Part shown: positions 37,601-46,124 of the stretch, piece after piece
Numbering within the stretch: position 1 is the stretch's first letter
Layout: each line of letters begins with the position of its first letter
Assembly: GCA_943788245.1 (NCBI GenBank)
Contig: CALSPN010000026.1
Coordinates: 1-64,000 of the forward strand
Direction of reading: 5' to 3'
Source of the DNA: an uncultured Verrucomicrobiae bacterium
Lineage (GTDB): Bacteria; Verrucomicrobiota; Verrucomicrobiia; Limisphaerales; AAA164-E04
Length of the DNA: 64,000 nt
Position numbers and translations under genes: made by a program
Notes under the pieces: model-generated
What the model was told of the DNA's origin: nothing
The model's input: the letters and a program-made list of their open reading frames with translations, nothing else
Databases searched by the model: none

Positions 37601-39639
37601 TTGACCTGAACGGATCCTCCATCACCTTCAGCGGTGTAAGCGCGGAAGAACAAGGTGGCTTTTTCTCCCTCGAGAATGGTCTGGGAACCAAGAAGAACCG
37701 CACTCAATGCAGTGCCGCTGAGGGTCATTGCGTTACCGGATGGGGTACCCGTCTCAATGACTGCTGTGGTCCCTTCAGGGTTTTTCCAGCGCTCCTGTCC
37801 ATTCACGCTGGCATCCGTATTCATGGATTCGAAGTCCTGAATCAATGTCCATCCGTCTGCTATGCCTTCGTAGGCAGTAACCATGGTGCTCGCACTTACG
37901 GTGTCGCTGCCGCGTGAGGCATACAAGGTGAAGTTGGAGGTGCCTTCCAAAGGCACGGTCACACTGCCCACTCCAAACTCCGAGTTGGCGGTTACATCAC
38001 CCACACCATGACTGACCCAAAGGCTGGCATCTGGCGAGGCATCCCACTGGAGAACCACGGTGCTACCTTTGGCAGCTGAGGCATACTCTGCGGAGAAACT
38101 TGCAATGGCCAATGGGCGCTGGTTGCCACCGCCTGCGCTTGGAACGCCGTTGGTGATCACGCTGTTGACTTCATCTTCGCTCAAGGCGCGTTTCCAAACG
38201 GCAACTTCGTCAATCAAACCCGTCGACCAATGGGAGGCGGCTGCACGAAGGATACCACCGATGGAGGAATTGTTCACCAGCCAGTCCCCTTCGGGCTTGT
38301 CTGGAATCTCCAGTGCATCAGCAACACCATCGACATAGAGAGTACGCGCGCCGTTGGTTTGAACAAAGGCGATATGGCGCCAGGTCCCGTCAAATGGCTG
38401 CTGCTCTGAGTAAGCATGACCAAAGGTGTCCCAGCCACTTTGACGCAAATAGAAGTCAAGACTTCCATCAGCACCGCCGTTGTGAGTTCCCAGGTTGAAA
38501 AGGGGATTACTATTGGAAGTATTACCCTCCGAGAAAATACGTAGATCGTTCTGACCTTCACCGACCACATTCACCCACATGGAAAGGGTATACGATTCGT
38601 GTTTATTGGCCGGCAGATCTTCATCAGCCTCATGCACGCGAGAAAGCAGTGTCTGACGCTCGTTGGAGAAGGAAAAGGCATTGCCTACTTTTCCTGCCAC
38701 CACATCGGATTCACTCAAATTGGTGAGTTCCATGTCGTAGCCATTGACTTTATCCGGAGTCTTGGTGCCCTGAATGACATCCAGGGGCCAGTGGGCCACC
38801 AGACCTTCGGCAACCGGATCAGCTTCCTGACCACCGAGCAAGTCACCCAGCGCGCTGGAAGATAGCTCACCCAGTTCACTTTCAGTCAAGGCTCGGTTCC
38901 ATATGGCAACATCATCGATGAGGCCCGTCACCCAGTGAGAAGCGGCTGCTCGAAGAATACCGCCAATGGAGGTATTGTTCACCAACCAGTCACCCTCGGG
39001 CTTGTCAGGAATCTCCAGTGCATCAGCAACACCGTCGACGTAGAATGTGCGTGCGCCATCGGATTGAACCAACGCAATGTGGTGCCAGGTAGAATCAAAT
39101 GGCTGCTGCTCTGAGTAAGCATGACCAAAGGTGTCCCAGCCACTTTGACGCAAATAGAAGTCAAGACTTCCGTCAGCACCGCCGTTGTGAGTCCCCATGT
39201 TGAAAAGAGGGTTACTGTTGGAAGTATTGCCCTCCGAGAAAATACGGAGGTCGTTTTGCCCTTCTCCGGTCACATTCACCCACATGGAAAGGGTGTAGGA
39301 TTCGTGCTTGTTAGCCGGCAGGTTGTCTGAGGGCTCATGCACTCTCTGGAGCAAGGTTTGACGCTCATTCGAAAATGAGAAAGCTTTCCCATGCTTACCA
39401 TCAACCAGATCATCTGAAGTCAAATTGACCAACTCCATGTCGTAGAAGCTGATTAAATCGGGTGTTTTGGTACCTTGGACGACGTCTAATGGCCAATAAG
39501 AGATCAAGCCATCATCGATTTGCGCGAGCCCCTGACTTGCAGAGGCGGCAAGGAGCATGCCTCCGAGCAAGCCCTTAAAAGCGCCAGATGACCGCCTGAA
39601 GCGGCTTTGGCTCGGACTGTTGTGATTATTTGTGTTCAT
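34642..39639 (-). CDS. Giant secreted LamG / PA14 domain protein
   Basis: A 1665-residue exported protein (hydrophobic signal GAFKGLLGGMLLAASASQGLAQ, cut near residue 40). Domain order: two near-identical LamG jellyrolls (about 45-270 and 280-505, with SYTLSMWVNV, DGTWRHIAFV and GLIDEVAVW), a Gly/Ser-rich link, an Ig-like segment, a LamG-like sandwich (about 590-740), a third LamG-type region (about 790-940), two PA14-like modules with SDDGSV and NDGGHGAPGP (about 1040-1230 and 1240-1430), then a C-terminal beta domain ending ITIEYTGTLKSS. PA14 and LamG domains bind glycans, so this is likely an adhesin or polysaccharide-binding surface protein. No PEP-CTERM or LPXTG anchor. It has its own terminator. 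No enzyme active site is seen. Confidence 0.88.
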   Translation of the reverse strand: MNTNNHNSPSQSRFRRSSGAFKGLLGGMLLAASASQGLAQIDDGLISYWPLDVVQGTKTPDLISFYDMELVNLTSDDLVDGKHGKAFSFSNERQTLLQRVHEPSDNLPANKHESYTLSMWVNVTGEGQNDLRIFSEGNTSNSNPLFNMGTHNGGADGSLDFYLRQSGWDTFGHAYSEQQPFDSTWHHIALVQSDGARTFYVDGVADALEIPDKPEGDWLVNNTSIGGILRAAASHWVTGLIDDVAIWNRALTESELGELSSSALGDLLGGQEADPVAEGLVAHWPLDVIQGTKTPDKVNGYDMELTNLSESDVVAGKVGNAFSFSNERQTLLSRVHEADEDLPANKHESYTLSMWVNVVGEGQNDLRIFSEGNTSNSNPLFNLGTHNGGADGSLDFYLRQSGWDTFGHAYSEQQPFDGTWRHIAFVQTNGARTLYVDGVADALEIPDKPEGDWLVNNSSIGGILRAAASHWSTGLIDEVAVWKRALSEDEVNSVITNGVPSAGGGNQRPLAIASFSAEYASAAKGSTVVLQWDASPDASLWVSHGVGDVTANSEFGVGSVTVPLEGTSNFTLYASRGSDTVSASTMVTAYEGIADGWTLIQDFESMNTDASVNGQERWKNPEGTTAVIETGTPSGNAMTLSGTALSAVLLGSQTILEGEKATLFFRAYTAEGDGGSVQVNVGLSEKPIRFIGDFDADVGPFVQFGDLEGFLDLLSIDGYGGTLDWTGKSVDYETTYNVWLDVDNRNLDDGDKFTMYFQKASGGDREEGFKDYTSDRNPAGSVDLGLPGPDLDTIFVSSHNNGIQEGQFLIDDIYISKGSFNDGIPAEIGGLKATDEITDDSTPPGGGGTGEPAAAAMVASSDGALSAPAVVDFGALDGSASFEFHFTAIKAGASTAIAGNDAFAIKLDQWNEQGVFGTTEFGVADNLFTAVEGGSVNSVFDAPVHVVIVSDTAAGESHLYIDGALSGTWAGNIPFSGDTKVMGARLEQATDHMGEGSVMHSWATYSGLLTAAEITSKFEALPDVSGGGGDAMVAILSLDGVADAGSGLDGRYWQAAPKAVSNLQDKGEATDIGLHIINNYYPTGTFTATGLDFQGGNDLTPIQEWLQGDGESYVGADGNMDDGILSFTGYIRIDNPGEIAIRSASDDGSVIWIAGQKVVDNDGGHGAPGPSPDGSYNFEEAGLYPIEIAYYNGDWTNDAGDHGGANLGITANGDPIPGAILYSASDIGATAIAASSIASGAGDAGLHGAYWTTEPKGAQFGEDSQGPIFQNVPGDDHGLALFGTAPQGRFVATTMTYTGNDLTPILEWLGDDSGSFIGAEGNLDDGIFQFTGFLNVPEAGQHAFRSSSDDGSVVRIGNQIVVNNDGGHGAPGPAPDGNAFFPVAGLYPIEVAYFNGDWTNDGGDHGGANIELTMNGESIAGHLLQPLGGLPSIGFSSILLDFGGTEGSGAGASPSPWVTIDSLTQDEPVDLGGGVTLTALDDGYTANNPAPPNEGAEYAGIMVPQEARNDYLFKNTDTAGTEARMQITGLPAGTYDVTVFEGRTTDASQFAKIWAGDGNEPDAENTGTFAGDHATVTVTVGEGETLWYKHLEDNSGGISGMIIQMAGGSAGGISAVTLQDGNITIEYTGTLKSSATVNGEFSAVDGASSPYSVAADQNQAFFIAD
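35350..36520 (-). repeat. Tandem 609-bp PA14-like repeat
   Basis: Two diverged PA14 units about 609 bp apart (203 codons). The TCCAGGTG-x-x-CCATG segments at 35524 and 36133 are corresponding points. DNA identity is lower than for the LamG pair, so this duplication is older. Confidence 0.8.
38100..39495 (-). repeat. Tandem 705-bp LamG repeat
   Basis: Two LamG-coding units about 705 bp apart (235 codons). For example, the segment at 38273 onward and that at 38978 onward are nearly identical over about 280 bp, differing mostly at third positions. A recent in-frame duplication or gene conversion is likely. Such repeats are a risk for assembly collapse. Confidence 0.88.
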
Positions 39640-39735
39640 AATTATTGCGTGATTACATTACTGTGAAGCTAAAAAAGCTCTGGGAATGAAGAAACCGTGA
39701 TTGAAAAAGACCTAAAGGTCAACATCCAAAACCAG

Positions 39736-41862
39736 TCAAAATTGGAAAGTCATGATCAAGGGATCATGGTCGCTGGTGCCTTTGGCAGTGATTTCCTTCC
39801 CAGAATTCATGGGAAATTGAGGCCAGTCGGCATTAATATGCAGGAAATGAGAATGTAACATATTCCCGTGCAATTTTTTAGATAGAAAGCAGTGATCCAG
39901 GGTCTGAGCCTGCCCCTCATAAATGTAGGAATAGGCATTCGCCGGCTGCCTGCTCAAGACCCAATCGTAGGCACTCAGCATACCCGCTTCATATAAACTT
40001 CGCAGCTGATCTGTGGGATGATCGGGATAAGGGTCGTCTGGGCGGGGGTAAACATTCAAGTCTCCAGCCACCATGAAACCTGCTTCAGGAAACGTCTTTT
40101 TTAATGCAAGAAAAACAACAGATGCCAATTTTGCCTGATTCCTGCGCAAAACAACGCGCTCCTGAGGTCGACTGGCAAAGTGATTGTTCAAGACGAACAA
40201 TTCAGCATTTTCTGCCCTGTTTTTCTGAGCTGAATCATTGAACTCAAATCGAGCAAGTTGAGATGGCCGCGCATAAACTTTTTCGATCGTTCGTTTTGTC
40301 CCGGGGATATTTGCCTGAATAGCCAATGACTGCATGCGTCGGGCATCTCCGAAAGTTTCCATTTGTGGAAATGCTTCCTTCACTGCATCAACCCACCGGT
40401 GAACATTGCCCATTTCAAGTAATTTGACGCAATCCAATCGATAGAAAAAGGCGCAGCTTATGCCTCGTTCATCTGCACCGAAACGATTCAAAACACCTCG
40501 GTAAAGAGACCCACCCTGAAGATGAATGGTATGGGCCAGTTCCTGTAAAACATCTGGATAGCCATCAGATCGTCGTATTTCTCGACTCGGAAAACCTTCG
40601 GGAAAACTAATGATATCCTGATCTTCCACTTCCTGAAGCAGCAGTAATTCAGGTTCTCCCATGTCATGGATGATCTGGGATGCGAACGCTTTTAAGCGCG
40701 ACCGATACTCTGACTCTCCAAGTGGCAGGTAATTGAAGGGAGGCCTCACTTTTGACGTCCCGAGGTTATCTGGAGCATCACAGGGATCGGCTGGATCATC
40801 TCGATGGTCGTATAAATTCTTGACGTTATAGGTAACTACCCTGAAACGGCCTTTGCCTCGGCCGAGACCGGCAGGTTCCTTCACTATATTATGATTGGGA
40901 TGAGCACCTTGCTGAATAGAAGGTAGCTCCATCGGCATGAACTTGTATTGCGAGTATGAATAAACAATCCCGCCGGTTAAAGCGCGCGTGATTTCATCGC
41001 CTGTCCTTACCGCTGGCAACTTAAGGCTTAATTTTCGTGAGTGCCCTTTCAGGCCCAAGCTAGCAAGAAGAATACGAGCCCCATTGTCATTATCAAATCG
41101 TGAATAAGGCAAATCGTCCAGCGGATGTGCATCTCGGAAGGTTCTATTGTGGAATAAGGCTTTCCGTTGAGCCACGGGGTGCCCGGAAGGTAAAACCCAG
41201 AATAGGGCGTCCTGACCCTGCCCCACAAATTGACGCCCCGATTGAACCACTGCCCCAGCCTTCAAAGTAACGCGCATACCTTCCAAACTTTCGTAGCTGC
41301 GCTTGGAACGCTTCCGTTCTTGATTCAGCATGGAGTCCAGTTCCACCCGCGGGAGCATGCTTGATACATCGACATGACGCCGAAGGACTTTGAGCAAACT
41401 CGATTTTGTCAATTCTGTTTGTCCATACCGATGCCCAACGACACCTTGCAGCTGGACATAATCACCGACACTCGGCACATAGTGGCTTCCGCCCCCATGT
41501 CTGGGTATCGACTCTTTTCCTGTAAACACAAAAAGTCCGTCAGAGGTATTGGATTGTCGATCTGAATCCGCCAGCGGATTTTGAATCAGGAAAGCGTGAT
41601 TTGGTTTATCTGAGCGAGCGCCTTTCCAGAGAATGCGTTGATGAATCACCCCCTGTATCCGAACGGACTTACCTTTGTAAAATGGTTCTACATCGAAAGC
41701 GTCGGTGTCAGAGGACGGCATGCCACGCAACAGGCCGATAGGCAGTATGGGATTTTGAGCAAGACAGACATTTTGAATTGCCCCCCAAAGAGCAAGGATC
41801 CAGACACCATGAAAAAATAGTCTTGGCGTGTTACCCATTTCGATGTCGGGCATCTTTTTCAT
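39736..41862 (-). CDS. Secreted ExeM/NucH-like endonuclease
   Basis: A 708-residue exported protein with a signal from about residue 9 (TPRLFFHGVWILALWGAI) to NVCLAQ. Residues about 60-300 form an OB-like region (VRIQGVIHQRILWKG, VGDYVQLQGVVGHRYGQT) seen in the N-terminal half of extracellular nucleases. Residues about 340-708 are the DNase I-like fold: VVTYNVKNLYDHRDD, LLLLQEVEDQD, NNHFASRPQ, VAGDLNVYPRPDDP and TSDHDPL at the end. All catalytic blocks (N, E, D-x-N, D-H) are present. It probably degrades environmental DNA for nutrients. It is 96 bp upstream of the LamG gene on the same strand. Confidence 0.88.
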   Translation of the reverse strand: MKKMPDIEMGNTPRLFFHGVWILALWGAIQNVCLAQNPILPIGLLRGMPSSDTDAFDVEPFYKGKSVRIQGVIHQRILWKGARSDKPNHAFLIQNPLADSDRQSNTSDGLFVFTGKESIPRHGGGSHYVPSVGDYVQLQGVVGHRYGQTELTKSSLLKVLRRHVDVSSMLPRVELDSMLNQERKRSKRSYESLEGMRVTLKAGAVVQSGRQFVGQGQDALFWVLPSGHPVAQRKALFHNRTFRDAHPLDDLPYSRFDNDNGARILLASLGLKGHSRKLSLKLPAVRTGDEITRALTGGIVYSYSQYKFMPMELPSIQQGAHPNHNIVKEPAGLGRGKGRFRVVTYNVKNLYDHRDDPADPCDAPDNLGTSKVRPPFNYLPLGESEYRSRLKAFASQIIHDMGEPELLLLQEVEDQDIISFPEGFPSREIRRSDGYPDVLQELAHTIHLQGGSLYRGVLNRFGADERGISCAFFYRLDCVKLLEMGNVHRWVDAVKEAFPQMETFGDARRMQSLAIQANIPGTKRTIEKVYARPSQLARFEFNDSAQKNRAENAELFVLNNHFASRPQERVVLRRNQAKLASVVFLALKKTFPEAGFMVAGDLNVYPRPDDPYPDHPTDQLRSLYEAGMLSAYDWVLSRQPANAYSYIYEGQAQTLDHCFLSKKLHGNMLHSHFLHINADWPQFPMNSGKEITAKGTSDHDPLIMTFQF

Positions 41863-41978
41863 AACACCGTCTGTTATCTGCGGACCAATGCCTCAGCATG
41901 CAGAAAAGCCGGGAAGATGACATTCACTCACCAACCGAGCTCAGCAACACATTGAATTCAAAACAAAAAACGAACAAG

Positions 41979-42563
41979 TCATTTAGAGAGAGCAGCTATG
42001 ACGTTTGCGCTGTCCTGGTCGGGTTTCACTTGGGTATTTTTATAAATGACCTTTCCGCTCTTATTGATGACAAACGTCCAACGCCCGGCAGTCACCCCTC
42101 GTTCCAATTCAATTGTCTTGCCCTGAAACTCACGTTTGATCTGACCGCCGTCACGCAGGGGAACTCCAAACGACTTTGCGATGGAGCCATTGTAATCCGC
42201 CAGAAGGTCGAAATTTAAATCATGCATTTGCTGAAAAGCCTTGAGCCCAGCAGGAGCATCACCGCTGATGCCAACGACTACCGTGTCCAAGTCTTTTAAC
42301 TTGGAAGCATCATCGCGAAAAGCACAGGCTTGCTTGGTACATCCTCCCGTCATTGCTGCGGGGTAAAAGTAGACAACGAGGTTTTTCTTCCCCACAAGAT
42401 CTGATGTTTTCCACAAATGCCCATCCTGATCGATGGCCATGAACTCAGGAGCCACTTCGCCAAGGTCCAATTTCAACTCATGGTGATGTTCCGCCTGCAA
42501 ATCGGAAAGAGAAAGCAAGAGGCTGAATAAGCTACCCAGCAAGGGAAATGTCATTTTTTTCAT
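41979..42563 (-). CDS. Exported peroxiredoxin (BCP/AhpC-type)
   Basis: A 194-residue thiol peroxidase with an export signal (FPLLGSLFSLLLSLSDLQA). A His-rich HHHE follows the cut site. The thioredoxin-fold core has VVYFYPAAMTGGCTKQACAF, with the peroxidatic Cys in the T-x-x-C-like position and a second Cys four residues on, as in BCP/PrxQ. TAGRWTFVINKSGKVIYK is the C-terminal strand. It likely reduces peroxides in the periplasm. Monocistronic as far as seen. Confidence 0.88.
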   Translation of the reverse strand: MKKMTFPLLGSLFSLLLSLSDLQAEHHHELKLDLGEVAPEFMAIDQDGHLWKTSDLVGKKNLVVYFYPAAMTGGCTKQACAFRDDASKLKDLDTVVVGISGDAPAGLKAFQQMHDLNFDLLADYNGSIAKSFGVPLRDGGQIKREFQGKTIELERGVTAGRWTFVINKSGKVIYKNTQVKPDQDSANVIAALSK

Positions 42564-42693
42564 ATTGTTGTAAAAAAAGTAGGTTCTCAGTGGATTTTAA
42601 TGGCTGTTGCGAATAGTGACAAGCCGTCGATGCCGACTCGAAATGAACATTGAAAAAGGGATGCCACCTTTGTTCTGAGTAATTGAAACTCCT

Positions 42694-44091
42694 CTAATTC
42701 TCCAGCGACCTGAGATAAATATTCCGCCAACGCACCTCAAATGGTCCTGTACCTCGACTCACCCCATGCACCTGAAGGCCGATGAAACCTTCCTTAAAAC
42801 TCTCTTCATTACCGACCAGATTTGCCACCGAAACCCCATTGATCCATGTCTTGATAAGATCCCCCTTGGCACGGATACGATACTTGTTCCACTCTCCTTT
42901 TGCGAAAGCACCCCGCGCCTTTTCGTTGGATCTATCCTGGCTGAGCCAGCCGCCTTCCAAAGCTTCGCCGTATACCCACCCCGCATTTCCATTCGTGGAT
43001 ATTTCTACCTGAGGACCATGGACTCTGCCGTTCTTGAAAGTGTCCAGACTACGGGACCGGATCTGCACCCCTGAATTCAGAGCATCATCCACCTTCACCT
43101 CGAAAATGAGTTCAAAGTCACGATAATCTCTTGTCGTGCATAGAAACGAATTTGGACTGCCCTCTGATGTCACTCCCAACACAACGTCATTTTCAACGGT
43201 GTAAGTAGCTTTACCATTCTTCTGAACCCACCCTGTCAATGTTTGACCATCAAATAAGGAAGACCATCCTTTTTTCCCGTTGGGCAGGACTTCAGAAAAA
43301 AACTGTCGCATATGCTTCCAGCTTCGATGATCCGCTTTCGGATGATAAGCTGCACCAGATGCCTTGTTATCGCCCGCTTCCTTTTTGGTGAACGAGTGCA
43401 CCGCCCCCCCATAAGAAACCATTTGCCAATCGATGTTCCATTGGTTCATCTCGTTGACAAAGGCTTCGATATTTTCCTTTGAAACAAAAGGATCATCTGC
43501 ACCATGCAAAACCAAAACCTTGGATCTGATATTTTCTCCGTCGGCAGGATTCGGTGAATCCAATCCTCCGTGGAAAGAAACGACTCCAAGAACATCCGCA
43601 CCGCTTCTGGCAAGCTCAATCACTCCTGTTCCTCCAAAACAATATCCGATCGCCAAAATCTGATCCGGTTGACACCCGGGTATTGCTCTTAGCTGGGACA
43701 GCGCGTCGTTCAAGCGCTGGCGAAAAAGTGTGCGGTCGTCACGGTATATCCCTGCCTGCACTCCACACTCTTCGGGATTTTCAGGCCGGACCCCCTTGCC
43801 GTAAACATCTGCTGCGAAACAAATATAACCTAATTCATCAGCAATGCGCTTTGCTCTTTGCCTGGCATCATCTTGCAGCCCAGTCCAATCATGAATCAGG
43901 AGGACACCGGGCCTGAATTCGCCCTCTGGTAGTTCAGGAGATGCAACATATCCTTCCATTTCCTTTCCCGAGGAGGAATAGGTCAATGTGCGGGTCTGAG
44001 CTGATTGAGTGATTTGAAGACTCGCAAGGAACAGTGTCCAAGACATGGAAAATACATACAAACCACGCAAAGTTGTGTTTGGAGAGGCCAT
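42694..44091 (-). CDS. Dienelactone hydrolase fused to a DUF1080 domain
   Basis: The start ATG 44091 gives a signal peptide (LRGLYVFSMSWTLFLASL to TQSAQ). An upstream TTG frame to 44172 adds 27 residues with no signal features. Residues about 30-265 are a DLH-type alpha/beta hydrolase: DWTGLQDDARQRAKRIAD, AIGYCFGGTGVIELA (nucleophile Cys), LVLHGADDPFV (Asp) and GGAVHSFT (His). Residues about 285-465 are DUF1080 (3-keto-disaccharide hydrolase fold): SLFDGQTLTGW, DFELIFEVKVDDALNSGVQIRS, GEWNKYRI and FEVRWRNIYLRSL. The fusion suggests an esterase joined to a sugar-binding or keto-sugar hydrolase module, acting outside the cytoplasm. Confidence 0.9.
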   Translation of the reverse strand: MASPNTTLRGLYVFSMSWTLFLASLQITQSAQTRTLTYSSSGKEMEGYVASPELPEGEFRPGVLLIHDWTGLQDDARQRAKRIADELGYICFAADVYGKGVRPENPEECGVQAGIYRDDRTLFRQRLNDALSQLRAIPGCQPDQILAIGYCFGGTGVIELARSGADVLGVVSFHGGLDSPNPADGENIRSKVLVLHGADDPFVSKENIEAFVNEMNQWNIDWQMVSYGGAVHSFTKKEAGDNKASGAAYHPKADHRSWKHMRQFFSEVLPNGKKGWSSLFDGQTLTGWVQKNGKATYTVENDVVLGVTSEGSPNSFLCTTRDYRDFELIFEVKVDDALNSGVQIRSRSLDTFKNGRVHGPQVEISTNGNAGWVYGEALEGGWLSQDRSNEKARGAFAKGEWNKYRIRAKGDLIKTWINGVSVANLVGNEESFKEGFIGLQVHGVSRGTGPFEVRWRNIYLRSLEN

Positions 44092-44168
44092 GCTGGGAAT
44101 ATGCAGCCAGACGCATGTTTGATCCAGCCTGATTTTTGAGGACTTGATCGCCGTTGAGGCGCGCAGAT

Positions 44169-44357
44169 TCAATGATGCTCCGGTTCAGTCCTGCAACCCC
44201 AATAGGTAAATGCGCCTAGGTAGAAAAAGACAAACACCAATACCGGCCAAATGCGCGGGCCACCTGCTTCTTCAGACCGTGCAGTCAAAAAGATCGTGTA
44301 GCAAAAAATAACGCTTACGATGGCAAATACAAATGTGGGCAACCAGAATTTCTTCAT
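44169..44357 (-). CDS. Small two-helix membrane protein
   Basis: A 62-residue protein with two hydrophobic segments (about 5-26 and 37-54) and a short charged loop (ARSEEAGGPRIW). No family recognised. ATG 44357 is the only start. It lies 78 bp upstream of the DLH-DUF1080 gene on the same strand and may share its transcript. Confidence 0.6.
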   Translation of the reverse strand: MKKFWLPTFVFAIVSVIFCYTIFLTARSEEAGGPRIWPVLVFVFFYLGAFTYWGCRTEPEHH

Positions 44358-44434
44358 TTAGATAACTACTACAATCCAAGACCAAGGCTTTCAAGAGTCG
44401 ATCCACTTTTTTTTCTACATATCGAACAATATGA

Positions 44435-44656
44435 TCAACGAGATGCCTGATTTCGTAAATGGGCCAGGTACTGGTCCAGCTGACGATGGCCATACAAATA
44501 TTGAACCAAGGGATTTTGGTCCACAGGATCTGTTGAATGACCTTCAGGCAATGCCTCAATGCCCCTGACCAACTCCGCCCATTGGCGGTTGAAGTTAGCT
44601 TTGTCTGAAATCCGAACGATCCGCACTGTTTGTTTGGTAGATAAATTGCATTGCAT
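44435..44656 (-). CDS. Hypothetical small protein
   Basis: A 73-residue frame from ATG 44656. Sequence such as FNRQWAELVRGIEALPEG and LDQYLAHLRNQASR looks like a real helical protein, with no low-complexity or odd codons. The frame runs a further 14 residues upstream to 44698. No family recognised and no signal peptide. It precedes the small membrane-protein gene by about 80 bp. Confidence 0.45.
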   Translation of the reverse strand: MQCNLSTKQTVRIVRISDKANFNRQWAELVRGIEALPEGHSTDPVDQNPLVQYLYGHRQLDQYLAHLRNQASR

Positions 44657-44850
44657 GAGAAGAAAATTACAGCAAAGGGTAGGACATTTACTGTCCAAAG
44701 GTGAAATCCTCTTCTCTCGAATTTGATTTTTTTTTGAACTGAACTAATTTTAGGTGTGTCCTAGATCATGAATGTCTCTTGTAAACTTGGCGCAGGGCCG
44801 AGTTCACAGAATAAAAAGAAGTTGTTCAACCATTGGTAGGAAACAAAATT

Positions 44851-45018
44851 ATGGTAAAACCTGACTCCCATCTGTCCGAACTGGTCCACAATACGAAGCA
44901 TCCTTTCCGGCAAGTCGAAAATCGACCGGAAAAACCCCTGAAACACCGATACGAGCGACGGAAAATCCGAGAAATCATGCGTATCAATCAATGGGAGGAT
45001 GATACCTCCCCTCAATGA
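44851..45018 (+). CDS. Small basic hypothetical protein
   Basis: A 55-residue, strongly charged protein (HRYERRKIREIMRINQWE) with no family recognised. ATG 44851 has AGGA 10 bases upstream. A strong terminator starts six bases after the stop, which supports a real plus-strand unit in otherwise minus-strand surroundings. The Arg/His-rich make-up would suit RNA or ribosome contact, but that is only a guess. The opposite strand is also open here. Confidence 0.5.
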   Translation: MVKPDSHLSELVHNTKHPFRQVENRPEKPLKHRYERRKIREIMRINQWEDDTSPQ

Positions 45019-45023
45019 AATAA

Positions 45024-45075
45024 TTTCCCTCAGCAAAAAGCCGCTTCGAATGAAGCGGCTTTTTGCTGAGGGAAA
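45024..45075. terminator. Bidirectional terminator, perfect 24-bp palindrome
   Basis: Arms 45024-45047 and 45052-45075 are exact reverse complements with a GAAT loop. The inner part is AAAAAGCCGCTTC / GAAGCGGCTTTTT, an intrinsic terminator in both directions, extended outward by 11 more paired bases (TTTCCCTCAGC). It separates the small plus-strand gene from the convergent ZIP gene. Confidence 0.92.
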
Positions 45076-45116
45076 TGGATCTTACCTGCAAGCTGAAATC
45101 AGAGAATCAAGTGTGT

Positions 45117-46070
45117 TCAATGCGCATGATCATGCACCTCCGAAGACTCTTCATGGAAATGATCATGTCCACTGGATTCAAATTTACCGATCAAAACTGC
45201 AAGCCCAAGCCCTAAAACCAGAGCAAAAGTAAGCTTGAATCGATCATGTTTGTGAAACTGGAGTTCAGGTAGGAGATCAATGGAAGCGATGCACAAAAAA
45301 GTCCCGGCAGCAAATGCAAGTGCGTAGCCTAGAATTTGATGGTTGCCTCCTGATGCCTGGTGAAATCCAGCTAGAAACAAAATGACGCCCAACGGGATAA
45401 TGAGAGCAAATATGGCATTAACAAAATGTCTCTGTCCTTTGGTCCAGCCACCTGTGGACATCAATGTGCCAATCGTCCAGGCATCAAAAGGCTTGTGAAG
45501 TAAAATCACCAGAAAGGTCCCCAGCCCAGCCCATCGAATGCCTGCACTGTGTTGCATTTCGGTTTGAATACTCGCAGCGAGAACCATGCCGTTGATAAGC
45601 GTGTGAAGGGCCAATCCCATTCCTGCCCCCAGCCAGGACCATCGCTTTCCTATGGCTCGTTCGATGTAGGGTTCCACGATAGTCTGGGATGCCCCTTGAT
45701 CATGGCCCTGGTGTGATGGATCGTTGCAGGAAGTATGCTTGTGCGATGAGACTTGCGGATCACCACTTGCCTTTTCTTGCGACTCCATCGGCAAATCATG
45801 CATGTGATGGTGAAAAAATCGCTGAATGAGAAAGGTAAAAAGAAATCCAGCCAGCAGCCACTGCATTGCACGGTCGATAGAACCGATCTCGAACCAGGCA
45901 TGCGGCAGCAAATGCAGTAATCCAACGCCTAGCATCAAACCGGATATGAAACTGGAAGCTATTTCAAGATGCGTGTGCGTTAAGCGGACCATCAACGGAA
46001 TCCACCCTCCAGCCAGTGAGGCAAGGAGGATCAACGTGCAATACAAGAGAAGTAGTTCCGTGGTCGTCAT
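45117..46070 (-). CDS. ZIP-family divalent metal transporter
   Basis: A 317-residue membrane protein with eight predicted helices. ZIP hallmarks: SGLMLGVGLLHLLPHAWFE in the N-terminal half and GMGLALHTLINGMVLAAS in helix 4, with the metal-binding His-Asn pair (H-T-L-I-N-G). HKPFDAWTIGTLM in helix 5 holds H-K-P-x-D. The long cytoplasmic loop between helices 3 and 4 is His-rich (FFHHHMHDLP, SSHKHTSCNDPSHQGHDQG), as in ZIP regulators. The C-terminus is also His-rich. It likely imports zinc or iron. An 18-bp palindrome lies 55 bp upstream and may be its operator. Confidence 0.9.
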   Translation of the reverse strand: MTTTELLLLYCTLILLASLAGGWIPLMVRLTHTHLEIASSFISGLMLGVGLLHLLPHAWFEIGSIDRAMQWLLAGFLFTFLIQRFFHHHMHDLPMESQEKASGDPQVSSHKHTSCNDPSHQGHDQGASQTIVEPYIERAIGKRWSWLGAGMGLALHTLINGMVLAASIQTEMQHSAGIRWAGLGTFLVILLHKPFDAWTIGTLMSTGGWTKGQRHFVNAIFALIIPLGVILFLAGFHQASGGNHQILGYALAFAAGTFLCIASIDLLPELQFHKHDRFKLTFALVLGLGLAVLIGKFESSGHDHFHEESSEVHDHAH

Positions 46071-46124
46071 TCAGATGAATCATTTCTTAATTTTAAAACT
46101 CACACCAGTGCAAAAAAAGTATTA

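Noticed and set aside
35245-39330. Many plus-strand and extra minus-strand frames inside the LamG/PA14 gene
   Set aside because: Shadows of a repetitive high-GC coding region; none has a family motif or start signal.
41898-42218. 106-residue frame opposite the peroxiredoxin
   Set aside because: Antisense to a clear gene and unlike any protein I know.
44761-45036. 91-residue minus-strand frame over the small plus-strand gene
   Set aside because: The terminator and AGGA site fit the plus strand better, though this cannot be settled by eye.
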